Shown here: piece after piece, positions 26,969 to 35,562 of the stretch
Layout: each line of letters opens with the position of its first letter
Position numbering within the stretch: position 1 is the stretch's first letter
The notes under the pieces: generated by a model
Told to the model about the DNA's origin: nothing
Seen by the model: the letters and a program-made list of their open reading frames with translations, nothing else
Database searches by the model: none
Source of the DNA: Halobacteriovoraceae bacterium
GTDB taxonomy: Bacteria; Bdellovibrionota; Bacteriovoracia; Bacteriovoracales; Bacteriovoracaceae
Reading direction: 5' to 3'
DNA length: 64,000 nucleotides
Assembly: GCA_020635135.1 (NCBI GenBank)
Contig: JACKAJ010000016.1
Coordinates: 62,001-126,000 of the forward strand
Position numbers and translations under genes: made by a program

Positions 26969-28616
26969 GAAAGCCACTGATATAGTGAAGATCAATACTC
27001 TCTAATTCACTGTCTTCAATATACCCAATATGGTCATTGACGATGTCCTGGAGATAATGGGCAATCCCATCAATAATATCGAGACCACTGAAGTTTAAGA
27101 ATTCATGCAATTTTTCTTTGTATTTTTCTTCGCGATAAATTTCTCGGAAGAAGCGATAAAACTCGGTATCAAGTAGACTATACTTTTTCTTATTTTTTTT
27201 CTTAAAGTTTCCTAATGTATAATTAGCAAACTGAGTAAGGATTATTGCCTCGAAATCCAATTCAGAGACTGCATAATTTCGAAAAAAACTTTTCGAACGT
27301 TTTGTTCTCTTTATCTCTGTCACAATAACTCTAAATTTATCTACTATTGGTACAAGATTAAAAACAAGATCAAGTTGATTTTGAAAAATTTGATATCTTT
27401 CAAAATCATCGATAACTTCCAAGCGTCCATTTTGTCTGATTTTAAATCCATTGGCCTCAATGTCTTCAATAAAAAGATTAAAACGATCACCTAGAAAATA
27501 TTTATTTTTATCAGTGAAATTATACTTTAAAAGCCAATGCTTTAATTGTTTCCAGCTACTTTCTAAGAGACTGTTTCCAATCAAATAAAGGTCATAAAAA
27601 TCAAAATACTCAAAAGTACTTTGATTTCCAAGTTGATTGAAAAAACGGGCCTTCAGATACGAAAGTGCTAAATTTATTCTCTGTTTTGATTGCTCCCCAA
27701 CACTCCCAGTTGAAATCTCTTCATTCTTAAAAGCATTGGATAACACTAAAGTCGCATTAATTAGGCGATTAAAATTAAATTGCAAATAATCCATTCGCTT
27801 TTCATCTTCAACCAATTCCAACTCATCAAGAATACTTTCAAAATTCACTTGAAAGGAGCTAACGACTTTAGCAAAATGTGTCTGATTGAGTTCCTCATTT
27901 TCAAGTTGAGGTGAAAGCCCTTTGTTTTGGAGTTTCGATTTGATAAAAGCGCTCAAGGCCTTTGTTCCCAGACATTGCTTGAGCTCTAAAGCTTCAAAGT
28001 AATCGACATAGCCAAAATCCCGCAAGCGATCTTTTTTGCTATCATAGGCTTCTTCTTGGAGTACAAGAAAAGAATCCGAGATCAATGTCAGTATTTCTTC
28101 ATTGGCCTTCTCTACTCCTAAACTTGCGTAGAGATTTTTTATTAGATACTTCACTTCATCTACGAATTTGAAATCTGATTCAAATTCAAAAAGAAAGCTA
28201 TCGTCATCTGTTGTGAAAAAATTGTCATGATCCGGGTAAAGTGGATTTTCAACATCAAATGTGTAGATGTTAAAACGCCCTTTAAGATAGAGTTTAAAAT
28301 CATTTGATCTCACAAACTCATCAATGACTTCTACATTTTTAGTATAAGAGAGCAAAGCACACCAACGATCGAGAGCATAGATATCAAAAGAATCCTTATC
28401 CCACCCGTCAATATCGATGAGACTTTGTCTCTGTTTTTGATCGAGCTTTGGAAGAGTTTCTACAATCTGGTCTTCAGTCCCTTCTTTGAGGCTAAAATAC
28501 AGCGGCAACATGGGGACCCAGGTCAGATTTTCGTGCTCATCATTGAGTTTCTCAATGTCCTCCAAGGTTCGGTAGGCCGAAGACTCTTGAAGGTAGTTTT
28601 TGAGTTTATTGCTCAT
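26940..28616 (-). CDS. Large acidic cytosolic protein, possibly DUF6178 family
   Basis: 558 residues, acidic, mostly helical, no signal peptide. Segments such as ETLPKLDQKQRQSLIDIDGWDKDSF (quoted in part), ALDRWCALLSY and RLRDFGYVDYFEALELKQ recall DUF6178 proteins of delta-proteobacteria, whose function is unknown; the match is from memory. An inverted repeat lies 18 bases upstream of the start (28634-28677). It is transcribed alone. Confidence 0.6.
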   Translation of the reverse strand: MSNKLKNYLQESSAYRTLEDIEKLNDEHENLTWVPMLPLYFSLKEGTEDQIVETLPKLDQKQRQSLIDIDGWDKDSFDIYALDRWCALLSYTKNVEVIDEFVRSNDFKLYLKGRFNIYTFDVENPLYPDHDNFFTTDDDSFLFEFESDFKFVDEVKYLIKNLYASLGVEKANEEILTLISDSFLVLQEEAYDSKKDRLRDFGYVDYFEALELKQCLGTKALSAFIKSKLQNKGLSPQLENEELNQTHFAKVVSSFQVNFESILDELELVEDEKRMDYLQFNFNRLINATLVLSNAFKNEEISTGSVGEQSKQRINLALSYLKARFFNQLGNQSTFEYFDFYDLYLIGNSLLESSWKQLKHWLLKYNFTDKNKYFLGDRFNLFIEDIEANGFKIRQNGRLEVIDDFERYQIFQNQLDLVFNLVPIVDKFRVIVTEIKRTKRSKSFFRNYAVSELDFEAIILTQFANYTLGNFKKKNKKKYSLLDTEFYRFFREIYREEKYKEKLHEFLNFSGLDIIDGIAHYLQDIVNDHIGYIEDSELESIDLHYISGFLILNQKSES

Positions 28617-28633
28617 ATTAATATTTTCGTCAG

Positions 28634-28677
28634 TTTAGGGATTTTTCACAATGCGAAATATCAAAAAAAGCCCTAAA
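28634..28677. repeat. Inverted repeat upstream of the DUF6178-like gene
   Basis: TTTAGGGATTTTT (28634-28646) pairs with 28665-28677 with one mismatch around an 18-base loop. It lies in the 5' region of the leftward gene starting at 28616, so it could be an operator or RNA hairpin. Confidence 0.4.
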
Positions 28678-28746
28678 ATGTAAAGTTTTTGGAGAGTTAA
28701 AGCTACATTAACCTAATTTCAAATACTTACAATGACTAAAGAGATT

Positions 28747-28774
28747 TTGTGCAAATCCATATCCATGCTATAGT
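28747..28774 (+). promoter_or_regulatory. Sigma70-like promoter driving the small-ORF region
   Basis: TTGTGC at 28747-28752, a 16-base spacer and TATAGT at 28769-28774. It points toward the small ORF 200 bases downstream, leaving a long leader. Confidence 0.45.
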
Positions 28775-28972
28775 AAAATAAAGGTGTTTAATAGTCGATA
28801 GAGGATTAGGACACCTAAACTCAACAAGGAGACGCGTATTGTTTCTACTATTGAATCCAAAAGCGTAAGGGTTCAAAAAGATCATTTGAAGTAAAAACAA
28901 AAAGCTCACTTATCACTTCATAAAATCTTTTCGGCTCTGATCGCTTGGAAAAACAAGAGACACGAGGATTTT

Positions 28973-29146
28973 ATGAACTTTAACAAAAATTTACCATCAT
29001 CAAATTTACAGGAAACGACTCTTCTTATTCGAAAGTTTAAGAAAGGTTTTAGAAGAGCAAAATCGGTTATGCCGTTGAGTATGCGGCCGATGAATTCTCT
29101 TTTGGGAATGAAGAGCATTAAGCCTAAAACCCCAAAAAAGAAATAA
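28973..29146 (+). CDS. Very small basic protein of unknown function
   Basis: 57 residues from ATG 28973, with GAGG seven to eight bases upstream. The product starts MNFNKNLPSS and is strongly basic, with RKFKKGFRRAKS in the middle and KPKTPKKK at the end, so it could bind nucleic acid or membranes. It follows a promoter-like sequence and long leader. No homologue is known to me; it could be a chance ORF. Confidence 0.45.
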   Translation: MNFNKNLPSSNLQETTLLIRKFKKGFRRAKSVMPLSMRPMNSLLGMKSIKPKTPKKK

Positions 29147-29162
29147 TCTCTGCTTCTGAGTT

Positions 29163-29219
29163 TCGATAAACGTCGATATTCTTCGTCCTTGCAAAGACGC
29201 TCTGACTGCTACGTGGAGG
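29163..29219 (+). repeat. Dispersed degenerate repeat, copy A1
   Basis: Contains GATAAACGTCGAT (29165-29177), found in reverse at 41325-41337, followed by TTCGTC, AAAGAC and CTACGTGGAGGA. The last part is inverted in copy A2. A1 also pairs within itself (AAGACG with CGTCTT at 29221), so it could form a folded RNA. Confidence 0.5.
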
Positions 29220-29362
29220 ACGTCTTCACAACTCCTTGAATCTCTCGTTCCTCCAAACTCAGAGCTATTCCCAATTTTTCTCGTCATTTATAAAACTACG
29301 AATTTTAAAATTTTCTCAAATTTAAGATAGATTCAAGGAAACAAGAGCGAAAAAGCGAATCG

Positions 29363-29412
29363 TGGTTCCTCCACGTTGCAGCTTTTGAGACTCGCAGTTG
29401 ACGCAGAAGATA
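29363..29412 (-). repeat. Dispersed degenerate repeat, copy A2 (inverted to A1)
   Basis: TCCTCCACGTTGCAG then TTTGAGACTCG and GCAGAAGAT match copy B (41287-41340) in the same order, and A1 in inverted order. It lies just after the 3' end of the leftward PilZ-like gene. Confidence 0.5.
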
Positions 29413-29437
29413 CTTAAATTTGTGGAAATTTTCTTAT

Positions 29438-30196
29438 TTAGCGGCCGTCTACAGGCTTATAACCCGCTTTGCGAATCTTGAGGATCAAACTGAAAAGTTG
29501 AAAGTACTCACCAAAACTTGCAATAAACTGAATCCCCATCCCTGGGTGATCTTTATACGGATAAGTTCCAACGATTTTGCCTTTATAAATATAATCACGA
29601 TCGAGAAAGCGAAACTTTAATTCAATCACATCATCTTTAGAGTATTTCTCACCTTTAATAAAGGCTCCTGTTTGAGAGATATTGAGAATTTTCGTTTCAA
29701 AATTTTCTTTTTTTCCTTCAGCGGCAAGTGTGCACTCACAGGGGAAATCAACGAGGTAGCGAGTTTTACTCTCCCACCAACGGACAGTGCGATCGAAAAA
29801 GGGTCCGCGTACTCGAGGGTGAAGAAAATAGAGAATAATAAAGGCATTAATTCCAACGTAAACCCATAAAAGAAGGATGGGCTCTTTGGTATAGTACGGC
29901 CAAGTGTAGGGTTGATACCCCACGATTTTCATAATGAAATAAAACTGAACAAGAAGGAAAATAAAATAACTTCCCTTTCTAATTCTAACGAGGAAAAGAC
30001 CTGCTAGTGGAAAGAGCAAATAGTATTCAGCGACTTGAAGCTTATTTTTCCAACTAATAATCGTGTTAAAAAGAATGGCGTAGCTAAAGCCTGTAACCAT
30101 TTTTAGATGAACCATTTTGACAATCGGCTCAATAATAAAAAGCAGCGATAAAATGGTATAGGCGATTGGCCGTTTTTTTAAACCTTGTTTTTTCAT
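29438..30196 (-). CDS. Membrane protein with C-terminal PilZ-like domain
   Basis: 252 residues. Four to five hydrophobic segments fill residues ~10-130. The C-terminal ~110 residues look like a PilZ domain: TRYLVDFPCECTL, the D/N-x-S-x-x-G motif as NISQTGAFI, and GMGIQF near the end. PilZ binds cyclic di-GMP through RxxxR plus D/NxSxxG; a clean RxxxR is not visible, so binding may be lost or altered. It may link membrane events to cyclic di-GMP (inference). Stands alone. Confidence 0.72.
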   Translation of the reverse strand: MKKQGLKKRPIAYTILSLLFIIEPIVKMVHLKMVTGFSYAILFNTIISWKNKLQVAEYYLLFPLAGLFLVRIRKGSYFIFLLVQFYFIMKIVGYQPYTWPYYTKEPILLLWVYVGINAFIILYFLHPRVRGPFFDRTVRWWESKTRYLVDFPCECTLAAEGKKENFETKILNISQTGAFIKGEKYSKDDVIELKFRFLDRDYIYKGKIVGTYPYKDHPGMGIQFIASFGEYFQLFSLILKIRKAGYKPVDGR

Positions 30197-30428
30197 TTAT
30201 GCTTTTTATTTTGACTCAATATTTAAAAATTATCTAGCTTTTTATACTGGATTAATAGACTCCAATTATAAATACTTGAGCCGACACCTTTTTTTCAACC
30301 AGACCATCTCAATTCGACCCTGCAAATTACTCCTGGACGCCATTCAATCCGAGTTCACGATTTAAGAATTCCCCTCAATGAGTCGATAAAGAACTTAGAA
30401 ATACCAATGTTTTGAAGGAATATTTAAG

Positions 30429-32135
30429 ATGAAAAAGAAAACGAATCTAACCAGAGTTTTTGTTTTATTGGCGCTAGCTCTGACCACCTGGTCTTGTAAC
30501 AAAGAGCCTCTCAAAAATATTAAGCGCCAGTTTACGATCGAAACGAAACCAAGTTTTATTGAAATTGAAATATGTGATCCGCCTGATCAAGAAGAAACTG
30601 ATGCTGCTCGAATTGTTTTTGCCATCGATAAAACGGGAAGTACTAATCAAAGTGACCCAGGTGGAGCTCAACGATTCACTAATCTTATTCAATTCATTAA
30701 TGAAAGAATGAACGACCCTAATCTCAATACTGATAAAGAACGCTATGCTTTGATTGAATTTAATGAATCGCAAACTCTCTTAAACGGAGGAGCTCCTGAT
30801 CCATCCGGCTCAACTTCTCCATTTTTGAGCATTCAAGATTTTTTAGCAGTGGTTCAAGCTGCACAAGGGCGTCCTGATCAAAACGGAACTCCCTATATCG
30901 GAACTTTTAGTCTTATTCAGCAAATCTTTCTTCAAGAAGCAGATTTTCTTAAAAGAAAAGTTGAAGAAGATCCCAATAATGATGACATCCTCACTGAGCG
31001 ATTTGATGGATTCGTCTTTTTTGTCACTGACGGTGCTCCATGTTCAGGGATCGATGGCTGTAACGGGACAGTTGTTGAAAAGGCTATTGAAGATTCTGTA
31101 GAAGATATGATCGTCAACCCTAAACTCGATGATGTCGGCAGGCTAATCATTAGAAGAATTGAGGCTAACTTCGCTTTCTTTCAAACTCAAGGAGATGCTG
31201 TCGCCGAAGCTCGCTTAAAACGTTATGCCGAAATTGCTGATCGCCTCGATGGTGGAAGTTTTATCTCTTTTGTTAATGGGAATCAAATCGATTACAAACA
31301 ATTTGTTAATATTAGAATTCGTAGAATTATCAGTGAAACGAGAAACTGGTTTATTGAAAACAGAAACGCCAGCTTTTCAAAATATGAGCTCAATTATCTG
31401 CTCGATACAGATATGGATGGCGTACCTGATGAGTACGAAATTCCATTTGAAAGCTGTGATAGTTCTCAAGATGAAAAATGTCTTTGCATGAATAACCCCG
31501 ATTGCGATGGCGATGGAATTGGTGATGGTGTTGAAGCACTCGTCAATCCTTATGGAGTCGTTTGTGACGACCCAGACTGTAAGCCAACTCAAGATCTCGA
31601 TCTTTGTATGAACTTTGAAAAAACGGCCTTCATCGATTCTGATGGTGATACACTTCCTGATTGTTGGGAAAGAGAACTCTCAATCGACTCGCGTCGCTTA
31701 GATACAAATGAAGATGGTATCCCCGATCATATCGCCTTTTACAACAACTACTTTTTAGGTCAAGAAGGTGAAGAAAGCAATGGGGCTGAACAAGACCTCG
31801 ACGGTGATGGCATCACAGATATGGATGAAATTAGCCGCCTTGGAACTCCAGCGACTATTCACAATAAATTTCTTCACGATCTCGAGCCACTAGTCATTGA
31901 ACAAGTTGCCATCAAAGAAGTGGAAGGTGTTGATAACCCTTGTAATGTATACCATGTGAAAAATCTCCCTATTCTCACTAAAGATAAGAAAGATATTATT
32001 CGCATCACCACACTCGATCAGCAAAAATTTGGAGCTTCTCGAAAGTCCATGCGTATGGCAGAGAAACCACTGGATGGGAACGGCAAAGTAAGATTTTTAG
32101 AATCAGACTTCAAACTCGCTGAACCTGTGAAATAG
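30429..32135 (+). CDS. Lipoprotein with von Willebrand A domain and calcium-binding repeats
   Basis: 568 residues. Signal peptide with Cys23 (TTWSC, a loose lipobox), then a vWA domain starting near residue 61 (RIVFAIDKTGS), whose D-x-T-x-S matches the MIDAS metal site, and FFVTDGAPCSG. From about residue 325 come five DxDxDG-type thrombospondin-3-like repeats: DTDMDGVPDEYE, DCDGDGIGDG, DSDGDTLPDCWE, DTNEDGIPDH and DLDGDGITDMDE, each a likely calcium site. Many cysteines suggest disulphides. Probably on the outer membrane and adhesive; vWA proteins bind partners. The small lipoprotein five bases downstream is probably co-transcribed. Confidence 0.83.
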   Translation: MKKKTNLTRVFVLLALALTTWSCNKEPLKNIKRQFTIETKPSFIEIEICDPPDQEETDAARIVFAIDKTGSTNQSDPGGAQRFTNLIQFINERMNDPNLNTDKERYALIEFNESQTLLNGGAPDPSGSTSPFLSIQDFLAVVQAAQGRPDQNGTPYIGTFSLIQQIFLQEADFLKRKVEEDPNNDDILTERFDGFVFFVTDGAPCSGIDGCNGTVVEKAIEDSVEDMIVNPKLDDVGRLIIRRIEANFAFFQTQGDAVAEARLKRYAEIADRLDGGSFISFVNGNQIDYKQFVNIRIRRIISETRNWFIENRNASFSKYELNYLLDTDMDGVPDEYEIPFESCDSSQDEKCLCMNNPDCDGDGIGDGVEALVNPYGVVCDDPDCKPTQDLDLCMNFEKTAFIDSDGDTLPDCWERELSIDSRRLDTNEDGIPDHIAFYNNYFLGQEGEESNGAEQDLDGDGITDMDEISRLGTPATIHNKFLHDLEPLVIEQVAIKEVEGVDNPCNVYHVKNLPILTKDKKDIIRITTLDQQKFGASRKSMRMAEKPLDGNGKVRFLESDFKLAEPVK

Positions 32136-32139
32136 ATTT

Positions 32140-32535
32140 ATGCTTTTATTTCGAATTTTAGCAATCGTCTTAGTTCTGTTGTCTTCTTGTACGTCCACTA
32201 AACCTCAAAAAAACAATGGGAACTACGAGTACAGCAAGTTTTCAAACGATGATTTTGATTTCGTCTACAACCAATTCCTAGCGATTTCTCAAAAATACCA
32301 ATGTCACCATTTCTCTGAGATTACCAAAAATCTTGGATCTCCCATAAAAAAATCTGACAGTCTATTTTATGACAAAATGAAGGCCTTTGTTTATCCGATA
32401 GAAGGGAAAGCAGACAAGACTTATCAATACACTATTGTGTTTGATGATGAAGATCGCGCTGCTGTATTTTCATTTTGGAATACGGAATCAGTTCCCGATT
32501 GTGAGCAAAGTAGAAATATATCTTCCGAAAAATAG
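32140..32535 (+). CDS. Small lipoprotein of unknown function
   Basis: 131 residues with a good lipobox LLSSC (Cys17) and a mature part rich in aromatic residues; cysteines in YQCHHF and PDCEQ could pair. It starts four bases after the vWA lipoprotein, which suggests a shared transcript and possibly a partner role. No family recognised. Confidence 0.72.
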   Translation: MLLFRILAIVLVLLSSCTSTKPQKNNGNYEYSKFSNDDFDFVYNQFLAISQKYQCHHFSEITKNLGSPIKKSDSLFYDKMKAFVYPIEGKADKTYQYTIVFDDEDRAAVFSFWNTESVPDCEQSRNISSEK

Positions 32536-32554
32536 AAATATACTGGCATGATTT

Positions 32555-32628
32555 AGCTTTTTCAGGTAGGCGATGGCCGGGAAGCTGTATGGTATACCGC
32601 GACCGGGCATCAACGACCCTGAAAAGCT
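32555..32628. ncRNA. GC-rich structured element between converging genes
   Basis: AGCTTTTTCAGG (32555-32566) pairs with 32618-32628 with a one-base bulge. Inside, GATGGCCGG (32572-32580) pairs with 32603-32611 with one mismatch, and GTATGGTATAC (32587-32597) forms a terminal stem. The core is far richer in GC than its surroundings. CCTGA (32618-32622) can also pair with TCAGG at 32632-32636, so two folds compete. No U tract, no known RNA family recognised. Either strand could be the transcript. Confidence 0.45.
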
Positions 32629-32656
32629 TAATCAGGTTAGTATAGCAACGCCCAAT

Positions 32657-33742
32657 TTAGTAGTTAGGAGCACCGATATCGATGATAATGTCATGGGGGT
32701 GATTTTCTTTAAGAGTCGAACCAGTCACTTTAATAAATTCACATTTTTGATAAAGACCTTCTAAGTTCTTTGCTCCAACATAACCAAGCCCAGAGCGAAG
32801 TCCACCTGTTAGTTGATAGACGACATCGTTGAGCGAACCTTTATAAGGTGTTAACCCTTCGATACCTTCGGGAACAAGTTTTTTGGTATTTTCGACATCG
32901 CCTTGAGCATAGCGATCTTTCGATCCCAAACTCATCGCTGTCAGAGATCCCATTCCTCGATAGCGCTTAAAGCTCTTTCCTTCATATTCAATAAGTTCAG
33001 AAGGTGACATATCTGTTCCAGCAAGAAGAGAACCCAGCATCACACAATTTGCTCCAGTTGCTAGTGCTTTAACAATATCACCTGAATGGCGAATTCCACC
33101 ATCAGCAATAAAAGGAACCCCACTGTCCTTCATTAAAGTAGAACAATTGACGAGTGCTTGAAATTGCGGAACACCAACACCGGCAACAACTCGAGTGGTG
33201 CAAATAGATCCAGGACCAATCCCGACTTTAATTCCATCGACTCCCACTTCTAAGAGGGCCTGACAAGCATTGGCCGTGGCCACATTACCGGCGACAATAT
33301 CTAAATTTTTAGGATAAAGATTTTTGAGCTTGGCTACCATCTCGAGCACTCCTTTGGAATGTCCATGGGCCGTATCTACGATCAACACACTCACACCTGC
33401 AGCGGCCAATAATTCAGCTCGCTTCAACTCTTTTGGTCCCACTCCAATAGCCGCGGCCACTGGAAATTTTTTATGTGCTGCTTTAACTTTTTCAACTTCG
33501 GTTGCTTGCTCTTGAGGTTTTAAATTTTTATGGATGACACCTATTCCCCCAAGTTCTGCCATCGCAATCGCCATTTTCGATTCAGTCACAGTATCCATCG
33601 CACTTGAAGCAATGGGAATTTGCAGTTCAACATTTCGACTAAACTTGGTGGCAAGTGTTGTTTCTGAAGGAAGCACTTCAGAGTATTGAGGTTTAATGAG
33701 AACATCATCGAATGTTAAGTGGTTGGTGTGATCAATCTTCAT
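32657..33742 (-). CDS. guaB: IMP dehydrogenase lacking CBS domains
   Basis: 361 residues from ATG 33742 (in-frame ATG 33796 would add an unlikely leader) against ~490 in the family. It oxidises IMP to XMP in GTP synthesis. Present: LTFDDVLIKPQYSEVLP, the active loop GPGSICTTRVVAGVGVPQ with catalytic cysteine, IADGGIRHSGDIVKALA, YRGMGS and SKDRYAQ. Between IPIASSAMDTVTE and the rest the CBS (Bateman) pair is missing; KNLKPQEQATEV runs straight into KKFPVAAAIGVG. Natural CBS-less enzymes exist elsewhere and lose nucleotide control of assembly. Otherwise intact. Confidence 0.93.
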   Translation of the reverse strand: MKIDHTNHLTFDDVLIKPQYSEVLPSETTLATKFSRNVELQIPIASSAMDTVTESKMAIAMAELGGIGVIHKNLKPQEQATEVEKVKAAHKKFPVAAAIGVGPKELKRAELLAAAGVSVLIVDTAHGHSKGVLEMVAKLKNLYPKNLDIVAGNVATANACQALLEVGVDGIKVGIGPGSICTTRVVAGVGVPQFQALVNCSTLMKDSGVPFIADGGIRHSGDIVKALATGANCVMLGSLLAGTDMSPSELIEYEGKSFKRYRGMGSLTAMSLGSKDRYAQGDVENTKKLVPEGIEGLTPYKGSLNDVVYQLTGGLRSGLGYVGAKNLEGLYQKCEFIKVTGSTLKENHPHDIIIDIGAPNY

Positions 33743-33803
33743 CTTAGCAAAAAGAGATACCTTGGGGTGCCGTAAAAAGCAACCCCAAAGCATCACCTTT
33801 GAA

Positions 33804-34325
33804 CTATTTATACTCGATATCTTTTATCCCTATCGTCATTCCCATGATGTTTTTTCGGGGCAAAAAATGCATTTTGGCAATCGCTCGGTCTCTTTTTTTG
33901 AGATTCCAATGACTCCCTGTCTTCTCAATTTCCAACTCTTCGACTTCTCTTTCATCTTTTTGCTTATCGAAAATATTGGCTTTGAGAAGATAGTCCATAT
34001 CGACTGGCCCTCCTTCGACTCCCGTTTCGCGATTACCGATTATGGTAATGACGTCACGGTCATCAGATTTGTAGAGGGAAATTCCCTCTTCGATTGAATC
34101 CGCGCTATAGCTATCGCGGTACAATCTCACGCCATCCTTGTCGTAATAGTCTTTGTGAATCGTTTGAATTTCACCATGACTTCCCTCTTCTACCAATAGT
34201 TCCATAAACTCATCTTTGCCAAAAACATCAGAAGTGATGGTCACTAAACTCTGTTCATAAGCAAAAAGTTTATCGATACTGAGAAACAACACGGTGCAAA
34301 TAAAAAATTTACATAATTTGCGCAT
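33804..34325 (-). CDS. Exported protein of unknown function
   Basis: 173 residues with a signal peptide cleaved after DKLFA. The mature part is mixed and charged (SGHGEIQTIHKDYYDKDGVRLYRDSY region), ending in LPRKNIMGMTIGIKDIEYK, which resembles an outer-membrane lipid-handling tail only loosely. No family recognised. It is next to guaB (61 bp) but likely separate. Confidence 0.7.
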   Translation of the reverse strand: MRKLCKFFICTVLFLSIDKLFAYEQSLVTITSDVFGKDEFMELLVEEGSHGEIQTIHKDYYDKDGVRLYRDSYSADSIEEGISLYKSDDRDVITIIGNRETGVEGGPVDMDYLLKANIFDKQKDEREVEELEIEKTGSHWNLKKRDRAIAKMHFLPRKNIMGMTIGIKDIEYK

Positions 34326-34462
34326 AATAACCTCCTTTGTTTCCAGTGAAACTTAATGGAGCAAAGCTAATGCCAAAATTACAATGGATGATTTTTAGTA
34401 CAAAAAGATTGGAGTCAAAAATTCACCTAATAATGCAACGAAAGGTGGGGTTTGCTTCTATG

Positions 34463-34471
34463 TATTAATTA
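34463..34471. repeat. Left target-site duplication (TATTAATTA)
   Basis: Nine-base direct repeat of 35554-35562, flanking the insertion element. Nine-base duplications are typical of IS1-type elements. Confidence 0.75.
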
Positions 34472-35553
34472 CTAACTGGCCCACTTGATTGTTTTTAGAG
34501 TTGTGGGGATTTAAAATTTCATTTTGACAACAGCCAGTTTTGAAGTTCTCTTTTTTCAATAACTTAAGATTTTTGTTGTTTTCAGTCTACTTGCATTGAA
34601 AACTCCATGACTCCACGCTGCCCCAATAAAAGCTGTTCACAAACCTCCTCGATCATCAAATCCGGGTTCTTCTTCAGAAAAGATGACAGCAAAAAAATCC
34701 AACGCTACCGCTGCCAAAACTGCTCGAAGAATTTTTCCCGCGCAACTCAAAGCTCTAACTATCGTCACAAAAAAAGAAGAATCAATTCCTTGGTATTCAA
34801 ATTTTTAAGTTCTGGAATCTCCCAAAGAAGACTTGCCCTCAACCTCGGAGTTCACCGACTGACGATTAAAAGAAAACTTCTCTTTTGGGCAAAACTTGCG
34901 AACAGTGAGCAAAAAAAACTACTTCAAAACTTGAATCAAAGTGTGTCCTTCGTCCAGATCGATGATCTCATCACCATAGAGCACACCAAATTGAAACCTC
35001 TTTCCGTCAGCCTCGCCATCAAAGCTGACGATCGAACCATTCTCGGAGCCGTAGTCTCGCAAATCCCCGCTTTTGGGCACCTGGCGGAGCTTTCGAGAAA
35101 AAAATATGGAAAAAGAAACAACACACTTAAAGAAGGATTGAAGAAACTTATGGAATCGATTTCGCCTGCGGTTCACCCTCTTGCCTACTTTGAAAGCGAC
35201 GAACATCAACTCTATCCACCTCTCATATTAAAACATTTTCCGGGCTCGTCTCATCAGTGCTACCCTTCTGAAAGAGGTGCCGTAACAGGGCAAGGAGAAT
35301 TGAAAAAAATCAAGTTCGATCCGCTTTTTTCCATCAATCATACTTGTGCCATGTTGAGGGCAAACATCAACCGATTGTTTCGGAGAACTTGGTGTACGAC
35401 GAAATTACCTGAAATGCTTCAGAAACACCTCGATGTGTATGTTCACTTTCACAACACTCAATTAATTTAAGAAAATTCAAATCAGTGTACGACTGCAGCA
35501 ATAAAGGCAAGACAATATTTGGTTTTTCAACAACATTAAAGTATGCCAGTTAG
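34472..35553 (+). mobile_element. Complete IS1-like insertion sequence, 1082 bp
   Basis: Bounded by inverted ends CTAACTGGC (34472-34480) and its reverse (35545-35553), with similarity continuing imperfectly (ACTT follows in both). It holds one transposase gene and 135 bp of leader. Both target copies are identical, which suggests a recent insertion. The single-ORF design differs from enteric IS1, which uses two frames. Confidence 0.82.
34607..35470 (+). CDS. IS1-like transposase
   Basis: 287 residues. An N-terminal zinc-ribbon (CPNKSC near residue 5 and YRCQNCSKNF near residue 35) and a helix-turn-helix (ISQRRLALNLGVHRLTIKRKL) recall InsA. The remainder is a DDE-type catalytic core: VQIDDLITIEH (first Asp), YFESDEHQLYP (second), and a basic C-terminal segment MLRANINRLFRRTWCTTK as in InsB. 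The likely third residue is in the C-terminal helix, not certain. No frameshift is needed, unlike enteric IS1. It is intact and may be active. Confidence 0.83.
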   Translation: MTPRCPNKSCSQTSSIIKSGFFFRKDDSKKIQRYRCQNCSKNFSRATQSSNYRHKKRRINSLVFKFLSSGISQRRLALNLGVHRLTIKRKLLFWAKLANSEQKKLLQNLNQSVSFVQIDDLITIEHTKLKPLSVSLAIKADDRTILGAVVSQIPAFGHLAELSRKKYGKRNNTLKEGLKKLMESISPAVHPLAYFESDEHQLYPPLILKHFPGSSHQCYPSERGAVTGQGELKKIKFDPLFSINHTCAMLRANINRLFRRTWCTTKLPEMLQKHLDVYVHFHNTQLI

Positions 35554-35562
35554 TATTAATTA
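35554..35562. repeat. Right target-site duplication (TATTAATTA), covering a stop codon
   Basis: Identical to 34463-34471. Its bases 35556-35558 are the TAA stop of the leftward metalloprotease gene, so the insertion landed in the stop region without changing the protein. Confidence 0.75.

Larger units (their letters stand above)
28617..29437. other. 820-bp region with promoter, one small ORF and degenerate repeats
   Basis: Between two leftward genes. It holds an inverted repeat (28634-28677), a sigma70-like promoter (28747-28774), a leader with AAGGAG at 28826 and possible 9- or 18-codon ORFs, a 57-codon ORF (28973-29146), and repeats at 29163-29219 and 29363-29412. No larger gene is supported. 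An untranslated RNA is possible. Confidence 0.6.

Noticed and set aside
28826..28894. Two tiny ORFs after AAGGAG in the leader of the small-ORF region (TTG 28839, 9 codons; ATT 28838, 18 codons)
   Set aside because: The ribosome site is good but the peptides are too short and overlapping, and the start codons rare; kept only as part of the region description.
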